Below are positions 63,566-64,000 of a stretch of DNA of 64,000 bases, one piece after another. The stretch is taken from positions 1,403,001 to 1,467,000 of the forward strand of contig QQUY01000001.1 in NCBI GenBank assembly GCA_003385635.1, written 5' to 3'. How positions within the stretch are numbered: position 1 is the first letter of the stretch; the number at the start of each line of letters is the position of its first letter. A program made the translations under genes and the position numbers. The stretch comes from Acidobacteriota bacterium (GTDB lineage Bacteria > Acidobacteriota > Blastocatellia > Pyrinomonadales > Pyrinomonadaceae). The notes below the pieces were generated by a model. The model was not told where the DNA came from, made no database searches, and saw only the letters and a list, made by a program, of their open reading frames with translations.

Positions 63566-64000
63566 CTACGGCCTCTCCCGATCTTCACGGCTGGCCGCCT
63601 GAGCCTTTGCTCCTTCCATTGCGAGCTGTTCGGCTTTCGGCAAGAGTTCTACAGCTTTTGCCAGCTGCGGATCGAACTCGTTATACACCTGGAAAGAGGT
63701 TTGCGAACCGTAAGCCGATGTGACGAACTCGGTCCTGAGCATCCTTTCGATGAACTCTCTTTCCGTGTCGATCTGCTTGCTTGTAAAGGAGTACTTGGAC
63801 GTTGCGAACTTCTTGAACGCGTCGAACACCTCCCGCGTGATAGGGAAGTCGGATGCCGTGATGTCGTGGTCGAACCTGATCGCACGGTCCACTTGATAGG
63901 GCTCGAATCCACGCTTCTTTCCGTAGCTGAGGTCCAGCACGAACGCGAATATCGGATTCATGAGCGTTCTCTGGAACCGGGCCCTCGCCGTAGGTATCGT
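63566..64000 (-). CDS. C-terminal part of an S41-family (CtpA-like) peptidase
   Basis: A partial gene, open at the window end. The 145 visible residues (FQRTLMNPIFAFVLDLSYG, FPITREVFDAFKKFATSKY, FTSKQIDTEREFIERML, FDPQLAKAVELLPKAEQLA) match the long helical tail that follows the S41 domain in acidobacterial CtpA-like peptidases. The catalytic and PDZ domains lie beyond the window. The identification rests on the tail only. Confidence 0.6.
   Translation of the reverse strand, partial: TIPTARARFQRTLMNPIFAFVLDLSYGKKRGFEPYQVDRAIRFDHDITASDFPITREVFDAFKKFATSKYSFTSKQIDTEREFIERMLRTEFVTSAYGSQTSFQVYNEFDPQLAKAVELLPKAEQLAMEGAKAQAASREDRERP

Overview
The window looks like a chromosomal segment of an acidobacterium, most likely of the Blastocatellia/Pyrinomonadaceae type. 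The reasons are the combination of Hanks-type kinases carrying zinc ribbons and PEGA or FHA domains, acidobacterial-style VWA proteins, many secreted peptidases (M1, M28, S41), an Mla-type lipid transport operon with a long repetitive MlaD, and a di-haem-free cytochrome c maturation pair CcsA/ResB. This placement is inference from gene content. No rRNA, CRISPR array, prophage or intact insertion sequence was seen.

Layout. 0-4.3 kb: end of a dicarboxylate symporter gene, then dnaB-yfiT-alr-plsC, all forward. 4.5-7.4 kb: mlaE-mlaF-mlaD on the reverse strand. 7.5-9.4 kb: an ECF sigma/anti-sigma/CpxP-like stress operon (reverse). 9.6-10.6 kb: a methyltransferase and tRNA-Lys. 10.8-15.3 kb: four forward genes, two Ser/Thr kinases around two small membrane proteins, all with short Cys-rich zinc-ribbon modules. 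15.7-25.1 kb: a secreted M28 peptidase with FG-GAP repeats, a SIS-domain isomerase, a BrkB-like membrane protein, a VWA protein, the UvrD/PcrA helicase and an isochorismatase-type hydrolase. 25.6-35.7 kb: acetyl-CoA synthetase, a TlpA-like thiol protein, a cation transporter, a serine beta-lactamase-like hydrolase and an S41 peptidase, separated by long repeat-rich gaps. 35.7-45 kb: an accessory-looking zone with unknown proteins, a putative HEAGH metalloprotease, a discoidin/PPC/double-VWA protein with a lipoprotein partner, a GIY-YIG protein and a frameshifted tyrosine-recombinase remnant near tRNA-Arg. 45-64 kb: cytochrome c, aldehyde dehydrogenase, penicillin acylase, RuvX, an S41-like protein that has lost its catalytic dyad, CcsA/ResB, the ctaB-coxC-DUF420 respiratory cluster, an M1/M28 divergent peptidase pair and the tail of another S41 peptidase.

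Two features stand out. First, a strong match to the c-di-AMP (ydaO) riboswitch lies at about 59.45-59.67 kb with its own promoter-like sequence and a terminator, but with no gene downstream on its strand: the next gene is convergent. It may be a free-standing c-di-AMP-binding RNA. Second, intergenic spaces are filled with several families of short-period or palindromic repeats that recur at distant loci: spaced TTTAAAGC arrays, AACAGGATGGACAGGAT-type inverted repeats, AGACAGGAG tracts, GTCTGTTGAGTCT tracts and GGTAGCGAC palindromes. None encodes a recognisable protein.

Functionally, the respiratory genes (haem O synthase, oxidase subunit III, DUF420, cytochrome c, CcsA/ResB) indicate aerobic respiration with system II cytochrome c maturation. 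The Mla operon and the many lipoproteins and signal peptides indicate a Gram-negative envelope, and the peptidases suggest a protein-degrading heterotroph. Coordinates and translations were read directly; family assignments are from recognised motifs and were not confirmed by database search.
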